Assembly: GCF_020184175.1 (NCBI RefSeq)
Contig: NC_065530.1
Coordinates: 70,409,260-70,473,259 of the forward strand
Origin: Aphis gossypii
Lineage: Eukaryota; Arthropoda; Insecta; Hemiptera; Aphididae
Reading direction: 5' to 3'
Length of the DNA stretch: 64,000 nucleotides
Position numbers and translations under genes: made by a program. Positions 38,126-53,400 of the stretch are shown piece after piece. The notes beneath the pieces were generated by a model, which was given only the letters and a program-made list of their open reading frames with translations, did not search any database and was not told the origin of the DNA. How positions within the stretch are numbered: the stretch's first letter is position 1; every line of letters starts with the position of its first letter.

Positions 38126-38131
38126 ATTAAA
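38126..38131 (+). terminator. Candidate CLCC1 polyadenylation signal
   Basis: An ATTAAA variant lies 177 nt after the CLCC1 stop codon. It is a weak prediction. Confidence 0.25.
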
Positions 38132-41100
38132 ATACTACTTAAAAATTGTTTTCACATTATGCGCAATTGTAATTTATATACTATGTATACGTTTTATTAT
38201 TTTACTATACAAGTTTTGAACTAAAAAATTATTTTAAGTTAAGACTTATTTCATTTTATTATTATATTATTATTTTGAGTACCTTGATAATTAAACAAAG
38301 TTGTCATCAGATTTATTGGAGCACTATAAGGATATACTTTTGTAGTTAAATTAGTTTTTATATTTTGATTATTGTAAAGTTCGTAATTACTAAAGACTGA
38401 AGACTAATTACTAATTACTGATTTTTTTTTCAATCATTGGTATACCCAAGGATGGGGTTTTAAGAATTAGGATTGTAAAAATTATTCCTTGAAGCTCATT
38501 TAGATAAAATCTAATGATTGGTCGATATGACGGTCATTACATAATAAAATTATAAGATCATTGCCAACTTCAAGATCTATGTGAGCTATAAAAAAAAGGT
38601 AAGACTCACATGACAAATACATTGTTCAAAATAAAAAAATGAAATTTTCTGACCATTGGCATTATTCAAATTTGATGAATTTATTTTATTGGATAATATA
38701 AATTAATTAATTTTTAAACTAAATTTGAAGCGTGAAAAGATATTTATTACTATTTAGGAAAATAGGTAAGATATTTATATTTTATAAGGATTTGTATGAA
38801 AATTATCATTCTTCACTCTAGCGTAAACTAATATTATTATTTATTTTATGGATAGGTTATAGTTTTGTTCATTCGTCATAAGTATCTCAACTTATTTTAA
38901 AGTGTAAATAAATATCATATTTATAAACTCCAGTTGAACAAATATGGGTACTTAGACCTAAAAGTGGTAAGATGTGAGAGATCAAGCCATTAGGGTACCT
39001 AATGTACTTACAATATCAAGTAAAATGGATGTTAGTGTTTTATTGGATTTTTTTCAACTCAAAAGTACAGGGAGGTGCTTTTTGTTTCTACCTGTTAGTG
39101 GGAACAAATTAGACAAGTGTTCATCAGAATCCAGGCTCTAAGGAAATTAGTTGTAGTAAAATTTAATAAGATATTTTTTTTAAATATCTAACTTAACTTA
39201 AGCTTATTATAAGAATTATAGAATAATTATTGCTAAAATGCCAAAATACTTAGATTAAATTAGACAAAAACATAAGTATTTGTTTGATAAAGCTGCAATT
39301 CTCTATTTTCGAATTTTACTGAAAAGTCCAAAACTACATTTAATCCTTAAAAACGGACTAAGATCCAGAGCTCAACAAAGTTCTCCACTCATATTAAACC
39401 TTCCCACCTATATTTATTCGTATTAACGATTACAAAGGTTTTTGTGATACCTATTATTAAACAAATAACTAAAGGAGATTTTTTTTGAATGGCATCAAAA
39501 TATCCGTGCTTAGATTTATCCTTGTTAATAAATAGTTACATTCCAGTTTTACGATACCTGTTAAATGCTCGATTTGTAGATTTACTGTTGTGGTCATCCA
39601 GAAAGCTATTGAGAATACTCATTACTCATCCTAGGTTATCAAATATCTTCTCGGTTCACACGCCTGCACGCCTAGTTTGATCTATCAATTATTAAAAAAA
39701 CTACCTAAACATTTCTCTAGGTATGGGTGACCATTGTGAGTGAGCAAGATATAGGGTACTATCCACTTCTGGCAAAAAATATTATGTACTATTGTAGTTC
39801 AAAAAATATGGCATATTTACATTTATGTGTGAAAATAATATTAAATTCTTATTCTTTATTATATCTTACATTTGAGAATTTTTTTTTTACTCCCCCCCTA
39901 ATATATAATTATGTTTCTCAAAATATACTAGGTACTAAAAAAACCATTAGATTTACATATATATATACATAATGTGGTTAAAATTAGTTTAATAAGTTTA
40001 AAAATTGTCTGGTTTTAACCAGTTCAGCTTTATGACGCCAAAATCTGGTTTTAACCGTCTTTTGTTATCAATCCGTTCGATATAATAATAGGAGATGAAA
40101 TGTATGTAATGGTATTGTGAATTGAGTCAAAAATAATTTTAAAACTAATAGAACCAGCTAGGATTATAGACTCAATAGCGTTAACGTTCTTGGTCATGAA
40201 TTTACTCTATCTGGATGTATTTTATTGAATTTTTCTTCGCTTTCTTCAGAGAAAATCATTGCCAACTTTGTAGTGTAGATAGGTAGGTAACGCACAATTG
40301 AATTAATTAATAAATTTAAAGATACCTTAATATTGGATAGGTAGGTTACCTATATTTGCTAATTGATTTTTTTGATCTTGATTTATCAATTAAAAATTAA
40401 AAATTTGATTTAATTTAATTTTAGCTTTTACACTAATCAATAATCATATAAATTTATTACTGTAGGTAGAGAATTTAAGGATCTTGTTTGCAGTACTTTC
40501 AAATTTCAATATAATTGTACCTACTTGGCTACTTACAAACGTACAGCTACATGTTATAATATAGGTATTAATGTATTATGTTTGTCGAAAACTTGAACGT
40601 CCATCAACTGACGGTTTGTATAGTATGACCATATTTGTTTTGAAGTGAGTATAGTATTGAGTGTAAGATACTAAGATGTAACTCACTATATGTGTATAAC
40701 TATTTAGGTAGATACATATAATTGTTAAATTAGGTTATTCCTAACATTATCTCTTTGTAAAATTGTAATAGTATCATATAGGTATACTACATATAGTAGG
40801 TACATAAGTTTATATTAATTTAAATCGCATTATATGATATAGAAAATATTTTATTTATTGCCGTGTTAAAAAATAATCACAGATTTTAATTTTTAAAATT
40901 TTTAAGTCAAATATTTTTAAAAATTAAATATTTGAAAAAAATGTGTAAGTATTAAACTGTTTTAATAATGCTTATGTATAGGTACCTAATTTAATTCTTA
41001 ATAATTTTTTTGTAAAATCATTTTTTAAGAGTTATTTTATTAATTATATTAAAAAATTAACGATTTCAAACATTGTTTTCCCATTACACTTTAGAGCTTT

Positions 41101-42567
41101 TATAACACGGGCGGTTAAGGTTAATTAATTTGTTTTTTATACTTTTTTTAAGTAATGGAATCAATTTGAGAGGATAATAAATAATTATAATTATAATTTA
41201 CTAGAGTACCACCCTAAGGTATAATTAGGAACGATATTAACATGTCAATGACTTGAGACTTCAGTATATATAATAAATAAATTATAAATATAGGTACTAG
41301 TTGACAGTGATCCGGCAAATGTTATACATGCATATGGTCACACGTTCATACCAAAATCACATCTTAAAAAGCAATTTTTCTTTCTGTAAAAACCTTATTC
41401 GGACTATACGAACATAAAAAAAACCAATGATACCAATTGATCTAATAATTTTCAAGTTATGCCCTTATCAACAAAGAGTACCTATTTCATTTTTATACAA
41501 CATACAGGTAGTAGATATGAATGTACCTACCTACTTAGTATATATCATAATAAATTATAAAATTAATAAAATATGCGTGCGTGTATATAAAGTATTATCA
41601 AAGAATAGATACAAACAAAAAAAAAAAAAAATAGGTAATAACTAATAATAATAGGTATTATCTTCGTGCATTAAATAATGAAGACTATAATGACCAGTGA
41701 CAACATTGAACAGTAACAAATTGACTGTAGTTTTTATGATGATTGTCAATACTGATTGTCTTTTGTCCTTATAAGTAGCTGATTATTACTTAGGTAGGTA
41801 TTGACTTAATATTATTATATTCGAACCCTTATGCGGAGGTGAATTGAAAATGTATATTTGACTAGAAATTTAAGTTTCGACATATCGTATAGCACTACGA
41901 CCTTTTAAATCTAAATGTTATTATAATGATGTATAAATATAATATAAAATTAGATACACGAACCAAAATTAAACATGCTTTAGCAGGTGTGTTAAAAGTT
42001 AAAACATCATGCTATAGGCGTACCCCAAGCCAACAAAACGAAAACACAACATAAAAAACCGCGTGAATAGATCTTTAGTATACCTATAAATAGTTTTAAG
42101 TTAATAGTTTTTGAATTATGTATTAAAAATTAACTGTGTATGAAAAATAATTATTTTTCATTTTAATATCCAGTTACATTAAAATTTGATTTTCAAATGC
42201 CATACATATTTAATATGACCCTTTCACTTAATTTTTTAACTTATAGACTTAGAAACTAAGTATTTGACGCTAATTGCCAATTTTTTTTACATATTTTGAT
42301 TTAACGAGTGTTATTTACTTTTTTTTTAAACTTTACAGTTTGTTATATCTATGGTAGCTCACACAAAGATTTTATTTTAAATTATGAATATTGAATAATT
42401 TTTTTGCATAGAGTTTAGCCATTGGTATTTGGTTACAAAAATATAATCATATTTAGTTTGTTCTTTGTTATTCAGATTTTAAATGTAGGTATAATTAAAG
42501 ACAATGTTCTTGTATGTGTAGCTTATTATAGGCTTGAAAATTACCACCTATAGGTACTTGACTAATT

Positions 42568-42834
42568 TTGATGAAAGTTTCAGACATTATTACTTCAGAG
42601 ATGTCAGAAAAAATTAGAAAGCAGTTAGAGCCATATCCAATAATACTCCAAATGCTCTATGTCTCTATGCAATCTATCACAGGCGGATTGTTCACTTTAG
42701 TCGAATTAGCACACAAAACGAGGTACACCAATGCTGATTTGCCCATGAATCAAGATACACCGATATACCTAGTGCCATATTTTAAGTTTGTTCATTTTTC
42801 CCGTATGAAGTCGGATTATACAACTTACAACTAG
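42568..42834 (+). other. Unrecognised 88-codon open frame
   Basis: The ATG frame at 42568 has a balanced amino-acid composition unlike the Ile/Tyr/Lys-rich random frames nearby (SEMSEKIRKQLEPYPIILQ, then FTLVELAHKTRYTNADLP). A possible acceptor (GTTTCAG) lies inside its start and a possible donor (ACGAG|GTACAC) in its middle, so it could be an exon or a gene fragment. I do not recognise the protein and have no evidence that it is expressed. Confidence 0.25.
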
Positions 42835-45800
42835 TACGTATATGACTTATTAGGAACCTTATATACATTTTATTAAAGATAAACCACAAAATAATTAGAA
42901 CATTTTCAATTTTTGACAAATTTCTTCAAACTTTGAAATTGTAACTCCTATAAAAAAATGGTGATTATTGATTTTTGATATTTTTTAACTACTGCAAGAA
43001 CAATTATTGAAACTTTTATAAAATTTCTAAGATAAAGTACCTACTTTTATCTACATAAATTGAAAATAAAGTAAAATCGTATGCTATTTGTTCAGATCTA
43101 TCTACATTATGCTAGGTATGTAATTTGGAGTTTAATGGCATGGAATTATAATTTTAGGTATGTGCTTGATTCTCCAACCAAGGTTAGATATCTAAAGAGT
43201 TCATTTAATAGGATTACTAAATAGGTACCAATATATTAGGTATATATATATATTATATATTAATAATGTTTTGGTACGAACTGTTTTTTATACTTGTTAT
43301 CGTATTTAAATTGAAATATCAAGTTAGATACGAAATATATTATTATAGGCAGGTGTCTGTTTAAGCCTACTGTAGCACATACATAGTGTAATCTACTAAA
43401 AACGTATCAACTGTAATTATTGTTATATCATTGTCCGTATGGTTGTATGAGAGGAGAAGGATAATCGAAAGGTATATTATATTTCATTAAATAGACAGGT
43501 AAGTATATGGTTCGGAAGGTTGTGTTATTATAAGACGGGAGAAAATCATTTATGTGCCAACTTTCATTTTCTCTGAACAATATAAATTGATGTGTGACCT
43601 AAAATGTATGGAAAAAAATTTAAAATAATACATGCCCACCATATAATATGCACAATAAAGTATCTATATAGCTGAAGAGAGACAAATAGCCGAATAATTA
43701 TACAGTGTAATGTAATCGTGTGTAATTTGTATTAATAATTCAAATAATTCTCGCAGGAATGGCAAAACGCATAGGCATAGCACCTACCTATAATAATTTA
43801 TAAGTTATGATATTATGTTATAGCAGTTATTATAATATATTATATGTTATTATAATGGTAGGCAATAAGACATCGATAACACTGTAGCATGTATATATGT
43901 ATTAATTTATGTGTCGACAGAACAAAATATTTATTTTCATTTTTGCTTCGTTGTACAAATCTTTTCTTTTACAATTATTATTTTTTCAGTAGATACATTG
44001 TAATTAGTTCTACATCAATTGTGAATGCAAGTCAATTTTGTGATATCTATAGATATTTTAACTTTTCGACTATTATTAGATTTTGAGTGGAATGATGAGT
44101 GTTTTGGTTAGGCAAACATAGAAATAGCTGTATAGGTACCAACTACGATGTGTATTTTTTGTGTCTGTCATTCTATCATAAGTTTGAAAACTCCGTTATA
44201 CTTCAAAAACGTAAAGCCGTAGGTACTTGCAATTTTTAAAATATTTTAACTTTTTTTAAGGTATTTATTATTTATACAGCAATAATTGATATTTAATTTT
44301 TGATTTTTAAATTTTTAAAGTTTTTAGTATTATTTTTTTTATGTTTGTACTTAGACAGAAAGCTAGACCATTTAAATGTAAGGTTTATCGTATGATGTTA
44401 TTATGGGAATAAAAAAAATAAGTATAAATCTACATACATTTGTTATGAACATTTTAAGCTAGAATTTCGACAAAATTCGAAAAATGTTTTCAAAAATACA
44501 CAAAATTTGTTTATAATCAGGAAATTCAAAAAGTATTTAATGTCCATACATAAGGTTTAAAAGTTTAATCGTTCCTCGTAAGTTTAGTTTACAATAACAA
44601 TAAAAAAACAAGTCGAGTGTAAAGTTGATTTTTTCACTAAATACGAAAATAATAATGATTGTTAGGTACTTTATTATTGTTCAAAAAATATCAATCATAG
44701 TAACACTAGTAACTTAAAATATTCTTAAAATGTATTTATAAATCTATTGTTAAAATTATGTATACTTGTCTACGTACCTACATTTTAAATACACAATGAA
44801 ATTTTCATCATACATACACAAATTTTGAGCTTATGGGTATTAGAAAATTTTAAAATATTTTGATTTAAATTCATTTTAAGCTATTTATGCCATGCATTTA
44901 TTCATTTCGTTCTATGGTACGTCAGTATTAATTTAAAGGTTGATATTGAACTCATGGCCTTACTAGTTATATTATATAAAACCTTACAATAATTTTACTA
45001 CTCATTAAATTACAAACAATTTTTTGCAAAAATTAGTCCCAGCAATCTATTGTTACTAATAGAAAAATAAATCACTAATTTCAATATAAATAAATAGTAA
45101 GATATCCTTAGAAGTAAAAGTTGATTGATCGCCTCCGCTCAGAATCTTTTTTAATCATATTCGTATACATAATAGTGTATCATTTAATTGAAATTTAACA
45201 CATATATTGACTATTACTATATGTTATCAGGTACTGAATAACGAGGCAACTCAAAAGTGATATATAAATATAGCATAGCTACTTTTTAGTTTTCCGAATT
45301 TTATTTTTTACGATTTACAATAGTTTTTCAATGTCTATTTTAAAACTATTTAGTAACTCATAGTTGTGATTCAACAATGTGTGAAATAACATTCTAACCT
45401 TTCTACATCTTAAAAAAACATTAGGTCGTTGAAACTGTTATCCGTAATTTATGTTATGTACATATAGTGTCTTAGTTGCTTAGAAACGTCTATAAATACT
45501 CGAGAGTGGTGGTATAATGATGTATGATCGTCAAACAAACTGCGGTTGAGGCGATTACACTGACAGTTCAAGTGATGTAATTGCGATTGATGTATAGCTA
45601 GGTCCTAAGTAGTATGGTATTATGATGTTCAGCACACTTCATCAATTCAGTTCGTTATACCAAAGCTATACGTATAATTGAATATAAATATTAAATAGCT
45701 AGATATTTATTATTTGCATATTATGAATAATGTATTTATTGGTTCCTGCTGATCATTACTAATATTATAATACATACAAGTATATGTATATGTATATTTG

Positions 45801-47430
45801 GGATTTATATTAAAACTAGAATTATATTGACATTAGTCGTCAAGTGATGTAGAATAATCAATAATTATTAAATATTAAAATAGTTATAGAAGTTTATCGC
45901 TTCATAAAATGCAATTTAAAAGTTCAACCGTAATAACTTTAATATAGAGATATAGGTAAACTTTAATGCGTATATTTTAGAATGTTTGTATTGAACAATC
46001 TGTTTAATAGGTATTTTTTTTATAAAACTATCTATCAACACTACGGTTTAGTACTAAACCAAATAAAACTTTTTTAGAAATTTAAATATTTTCATCTAAA
46101 CTTTACATCATTTTTATTTTGTATCCAAATTGTTGACACTCAAATCAATATATTTAAGTTATTTTTCAAGTTATTTTATTCAAAAGGCTTGATGTTTTTT
46201 TTTTAACTGTCGTATTTACTAAAAAGTATATATAAGTAGGAATTTTATTGGTCTTTTAGTCTTTAGAAGTTCATAAAAATTCAATTTTTTTTTTTAATAT
46301 AGGTATAAAATTAAACAATTTTATACGGTAATAATGAATTAAATGACCAATCGACAATAAGATTTCTTTGTTTTCGCAATTTTGTTGAAAAATTATCTTT
46401 TGAGTTTTTGACCGATTTTAATCGACCATAATAATTGTACTCTATTGTGTATATAGTAGGAAACTGGAAAACACTGTCACGGGTTTACAGATAATAAATA
46501 TTGGAACTTTTTCATAATTAATATAGGTAAGTACCTAATTTAAAAATGGAAAAATATCGTCTTAGAGACTAAAACAATCGCAAAATCATCCGATAATAGT
46601 CTTAAACCGTGAATAAGCGCATTTATGCTACAAAGTATAAACATTCATTATTCACGCACTTTAAGGTTTTACTATACGTTTCCATGTTTATATATACTCA
46701 CACTATAGAATAGAAGTTCTATTATGTTTTTTAACGATTGTCTGAAGTATTATTGTTATTAATTATCATATTGTTACAGCGTATAGCAACAAATTCCTTC
46801 AGACGTCAGACGCCCGCGTGCAGGGCAGCACCTAAATAATATATATTATATCATTACTTATCTCTGTTTCGGATAGAGTAGTATGTACTCATGAAAATAT
46901 GTAATGCCCATTGATATAATCCCCTAAGACTATGGCGTATAAGATGGATGTATAATATGCGTAGGTATATTAAAAAACGCGTTTATTACGATTATTTAAA
47001 AGTCAAATCGCGTCAAAAAAAAAAAAAAAAATTGTTTTATGTATAATTTTTTTTAAAAAAAAAAAAAATATTTTTTAAGTATATAATATATGTTTATACG
47101 TTTAACGCGCACAAATCGGACATAACTATTTTCCCTTTTATAATATACACGTGGTTTAATATATAATACACATTATCAGAATCGACAAATCGCGTATTTA
47201 CACCGTTATTATTATTATTAAGACAAATGTATGATATAATTATGATGTAAAAAAGAAATATTATTATTATTATTATTTTACAGTATACTTAAAGTTATCG
47301 TAAAGTATAAGTTTATATAGTATCACAAATGCTGTTTGGTATTTTGTTTATGTACACACATTATATATATATATAAATATATATTTATGTAAATATACAG
47401 AGAGCGAGAGTGGCGAGTGATGGGGGGCGG

Positions 47431-50400
47431 TCAGCGAGGAATGTTAAAGTAGGCCTTGATGAAGCGGCCGACGAAACCGAGCTTGAGCAGCAGCGACGGT
47501 TTGGTGCTGAGCCTCCACCGGAGCATCACGTAGGACGCCACCTTGAACGCGAGGAACATGCAGCACAGGGCGCTCATCGATCCCCAGTACGTCACGTCGG
47601 ACATGCCGACCGTCTTGAACAGGGCCGACGGGTCTCGGAGGTCGCAGTAGTCTGTGGTCTTGGGACACTCGAGCCGGCCGCGGCCGTTGCCGTACACGGA
47701 CATGACCAGCGCCTCAACGCCGTGCCGCAGGTAACTGAAGTTCATGCCCAGCTTGATGATGGCGGGTATCTCGTTCTCCTCGTAGCCCAGCCCGAACGAC
47801 GCCAGCAGCATCATCGGGCAAGCCACGCACGGCCCGAAGAACACGCTGTTCTGTAAGCACAAAAACCGGTAAACCGTGTAAACGACGTGTGAGTATATAC
47901 GCTATTTGTACAAGTCCAAACGCACACGTTATTATGATATTATAGACGAGCTAGAATATTACTTTTCCGTCGTCCGACTACATTGTAGCGGAGACAATAA
48001 TAAGTAAAATACTGAAATAACTCGGACTTCTTGCCACGGATATAATATAAAAGAAAACGAACCAGCGGGGAAGAGGTCGCTGCGGGAAGATTTCGCATAC
48101 GAGATGGGAAGATCTGGTTGAAAAACATGTGAGTGTCTTTGGCGGAGGATTAGATTGGATGGAACCACCGAGATGGTTGGAGGGATAGGCGTTTGCCGGT
48201 AAGGTTAGACCGGTTGGCGACCGATTACCCGGAGAAGAAGAAGAAGAAGATATTATATTACAATCTGTGTATGGATACCACCGTACATTATAATAATTTT
48301 AAATTTATAATATATTTTTAAATCGAATATATATATAGGTATATTAACTCGCAGATTAAAATATCGAAATTACAATACATAAATATTACATGCGTATTGT
48401 TAAAAATAATTTACAAATTTACAAATATTCATTTCAATGGATACGGTCCAACCAGCCCTCCCTAGAGCATATTGAGTAGAAGAAATTTTGGAAGTTTTAA
48501 AAGGAACGCGACTTAATTATATTTGCTTTGCGAGAGTGAGCATTTTATTTATTCTGCAGTCGATGTGCATAAAGCCATAAATAGCAATAGAAATCGCTCT
48601 CATTTTGAAGTTAACACGTTGATTTATAGACAGTGCATGCTATAGCGTTCACGATATTAAAGTTTTGTGATTTGTATTCTCGGTATTGAATGGACAGCTG
48701 TCTCGTCATAGAAACTTAAAAACGTGGAAAAAAAATGATTACAAACGGGGTGTTAAATTGACGAATGCTATAGCAGTTATTAAGTCATCCTTCAACGCGT
48801 AGTTATTATTTACTGTATAGAGTTACAAATTACAATATTGTGAGCAAAACCATCCAAGATTTAGAAAAATATGACAACGATTGAAGTTTCTTTGCATAAT
48901 ATGAAAGATTTCTGTTGTTGTTTTTATTATTTGTATGTTATGTATGAGAACAATCAATTTCTATTTTCTATTTTTAAATTATCTATTACAGGAAAATATA
49001 TCTGACACACGTCTTATAATAAAGCGTTGTAATTGAAATAGTCAATAGATAATAGTGATCTCTCTGCAGCTGCAGTGATGAAAAAAATATCTATCGTCTA
49101 ATAATAATAATAGTAATAGTAATAGTTGAATAATGAGTGATGGTATAATGATGGCGATCATATTTTGGACACGTTTAAACTTCTAATACAGTAATACCTA
49201 TTAATATAGTATTAGAATAATAATAGGTTATAAATCATAACTAATTATAGGGTTAGGTTAAAGGTGGTATACGGAAATCACATTTCAACAGCAAAGAAAA
49301 TTTACTGTGCGTGTGCGTCACAGTTTTGTGCTCAAAACATGAATGCGAAGAGGAATTCTATACGACTGTAGTACTTCCATGACATTTGAAGTTCGTTATT
49401 TGTCGTATTCGACATTCCAGTAGTAAAACAGAGTCGCAGACTCGCAGAACAAGATTCACAATAATTGTATAATACAACTCGCAAAGAAATGTGGCAGACT
49501 ACATAAAACTGTAAGTTACATATAATGTGTCCTAGGAGGGGGTTAGACGAACTTCCTTATTTTATTAAACAATAAATATGTTATTATATCTATGTGGTTC
49601 TACATATATGTATGTACAAACAACACTTATAAATAATTATATTTAGACTTAAATTCAACAAGTGTTCTATTTTCTAAAATATGATTTATTAATCATTATA
49701 ATATTATTTTGATTTTGATAGTACAATGTTTTTTGGTTTCAAATTTTATTCTACTACATTTAATTAAAAATGTTTGAATTTTTTCATAATATAAACAATA
49801 GATTTCATTGTATATCCACAAAACTAATGTGTAAAATATAAACTGCGCATTATTAATGTGTAAGTTATTAAAAATGTCGGTAATTAGGTTTTACGTGCTC
49901 AGTGAGATGGCTAAAAAAATTCAGTCTGTAGGAATAATTGCTGTATGAAACTTGTTTTATATTTTTGTAACGTTATCGGCATTCCATTTTGACGGAAACG
50001 CGTAACGAAACGAAAAAAATAATGATCAAATTTAGCCGTATAATATGTATTTATATTATGAATTTATAAAATAGTTGTTTTTATTAAAAATTTAAATGGC
50101 TTGATATTTAAAAATGAATATTATGTATAATATGGAACCTTAGAAATTTATTCATGTTTCTCATTGTCCGTCCGTAGTAAATTAGTACGATTGCCCTAAT
50201 AGATAAACTATCTATACATTTCCTGCCCTTATACCCGTATACCCAAACGTCAGACACGCTGTTCATGAAGGACGAATCTTGTTACTAGGAAAATAAATGA
50301 TTTCTCACACATTTCTTATATAGTTTACTTCAATGTCGAGTAATTAAAATATAAGAGTATAAGACAATGTCAGTATTTTATAAACTTGATTTGTCGTACT

Positions 50401-53400
50401 ATAAGATAAATATTCCCAGGTTTCCCAATTTGAAAGTCGGATATTAATTATTTCAAATATTATTTTAAGTTAAGATTAAAATCAAGATAATTTAACAATA
50501 ATAATATAATCTATTTTTAGAAATATATGATAAATCCTTTCGTCTCCTTCGCTAAGAATTGTTATTCGTAAACATTAATTTATCGTTAAATTGAAATTTA
50601 ATTAACACATCCATTACAGTAATACATGTCTACGTTTAGCTAATAGCCAAAATAAAATTAATTGCCAAATGCCGTGGTAAACTTGAAAGGAAACCTATAG
50701 ATGCTTCACAGCGAAGTGATTTTAGCAGCCTTAAAACATTTACTTTAACGGCATTCATATTATATTTTAATTAGGATTTTTCATTTGGTTAAAATAGAAA
50801 AAAATGACATAGTGTACCAAAATTTATTGTGAATCTTGAAGAACTTACCGTAACGTTGAATTGTGAGGAAATTGCGTACGCCATACTTTCTGATGACAAG
50901 GACACCATCAAACACACAACGGAAAATTTAATTCCTCGTTCCCATTCTAATGGTTGATTAGTTAATAAGTAAGTGATTACTATGTAAACTGACGATAAGA
51001 TAAGCTATAAAATATATAATATTATAATGTGTAGGTATGTTTTTCAAAATATAATTTAACTTTAATGTTTATTATAAGTTATAACGTTATAACTTATAAA
51101 TGTTATGATTTTTCTTACCTGCATTGGGAGTTGTGAACATGTGAGCGCACAAAAATAAGCATTCAACCCGTACCATCGGTTGAAATATTCCCGTTTTAAT
51201 AATTGAACTTCTTTAGGAACTAAAATTATACATCCTAGTTGTGAATTGAACAATTCGTATAAAAAATTATAAATCTTAATAAAACTTACATTTTAACAAT
51301 ACTGGCATAAGTGGTGTGTACATAAAAACGATTATGGTTATAAACATGAATCCATAATTGAAAATAGTCATAGAAGCGTCATTTCCAAATTGAAAAAACA
51401 TACCACCAACTACTAGGCCGATAAATGTGTACATAAATAGTTTGAATAATAAATATGTCTAAAATTAAATAATAACATTTTTTTAACGATTTGCAATTTA
51501 TAGTATAGCTTTATTTTTTTTTAATTTCTTACGTAGTCTCTTTTATGTTGTATCATCATCCGCCTGAGAAGCACGTTAAATTGAGACCATCCTGTACTAG
51601 AAAAATCGTACAGATGTTTGGAAACCGTGTCGTACTGTGACGCTCGGCGTACAATTGGTTTTCTTGTTTCAGAATTATCTTTAAACCACCTCAAACATTT
51701 ACCATTGTCTACGGCAGTTGACATTTTTTCTGAATAATCGCCATACTCCCTACTACAAACTTCGATCACTGAAAATGCAAATTTTTAGATTTTAAAACCA
51801 ATTAATTTCAAAGTATCGTCACTAATCATTCATCAATGCTTACTGAAATCCGCTGGGTTGTAATGTTTAGGGCAACTGAGTCCTACAGTCGATAGGTACG
51901 GGACCATATCCTGGCCAACTCCAGCAAACATACATTGTCCTTCGGCCACTATGTATACATGATCAAACATTGCAAATAATTTTGCACTGGGTGTGTGTAT
52001 GGAGCATATGATTGTTCTACCTCCATAAGCAAGATCTTTGAGTAATGAAACACACTGAGAACTGGATAAGTCGTCTAAACCACTATAAATAGAAAATATT
52101 AATAATGATAAAATAATATATATTTAATACTATTTTAGATAATATGTTTATGCTGTAACCATAATCAAAACTATATGAAATACTTGGGTTTACAAAACGG
52201 TTACATTTCAAGTAGAATGAATAAAAATATTAGGTATGTTAGTATATATATTTTTAAATATATTTATATGAATTTAAATCCCTATTTGACAATATTGGAC
52301 CTACAACGTTGATACTTTATTTTTATATTGAAAAATAGCATAATATATATAGTACAATTATTAGTATTTAGTTTATATGTATTAGTATAAGGACATATCG
52401 ATTAAAACATCTACGTATTGCAAAAAAATAATGTGATATATAATTTTAATATTTATGTCGTCATATTCAAAGACGTGCGAATTGATTTTTATATTTTGTA
52501 CTAAAAGAAATAAAAGTATTATTATTATTTTCAAATGCATGCAATCATAGGTAACGATATATTCAAGATATTAAAGCTTGTTATATTGTATGAATCCTTG
52601 AAACAAAAATGAAAAATGTTATGCCTTATAGAGCTATATGTACATACTATTATATTAAATTATTATGATGGAGTTATAATGTTTTATAAAGACTATAATG
52701 TTTTAATAGAATGATTGATGTAATACCATGTAATAGGAAAATAGTTATGTAAATAACGAAATAAAAACTCTTACGTTGTAGGTTCATCCAAAAATATTAC
52801 AGGGGGATTGTTAACAAGCTCTAAAGCGATGGACAATCGTTTTCTTTCTCCGCCAGATAAATTCTCCATGAGCGTGTGTTTCGATTTAGTGAGTCGAAGC
52901 ATTTGAAGAATATTTTCAATCTAAAAAACATTTATCATCATTATAAAATATGTTCATCGGTCATTCATAATCACATTATTTTTACAGTATCAAGTTTGTT
53001 TTCTTTAGAAATTGTATAACCAAGCTTTAAATCAGATGCTATTTCCATCGACTCTAATACTGTAAGTGCTGGTTGCAAAAGGTCTTCTTGCATTATGTAA
53101 CGACACATTTTTCGAAATGACTTCATTTCTCTTGGTCGACTGTTTACCATGATGGAACCTCGGGCATCGCCACATCTAACAAAACCGAAGAAGTGTTGAA
53201 AATAGTTAAGTATAGTGGTAAAATATATATACACGAATAAAATTAATACCTATAACCAGCTAATACATTTATCAGTGTACTTTTTCCAGCACCAGATGGT
53301 CCGAGTATTGCTGTCAATTCACCAGATCTGAACAAACCGCTTACACTTCGAAGAATAATTTTTGATCCTGTTACATAAAGAACACATATGATATTCAGGT

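Larger units (their letters stand above)
37950..47430. other. Long intergenic region without recognised genes
   Basis: About 9.5 kb of AT-rich DNA between the CLCC1-like gene (+) and the ABCG gene (-), which converge. It holds many short A/T tracts (for example around 47017-47070) and dispersed TAGGTAC words. Only one short frame, at 42568-42834, has protein-like composition. No RNA gene, transposase or reverse transcriptase was seen. Confidence 0.6.

Noticed and set aside
39489..39680. 63-codon plus-strand frame with leucine-rich composition
   Set aside because: No recognised family, no splice signals that extend it, and AT-rich surroundings.
47410..47856. Long plus-strand frame of 148 codons
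   Set aside because: It is antisense to the GC-rich last exon of the ABCG gene, whose minus-strand frame has clear family residues.
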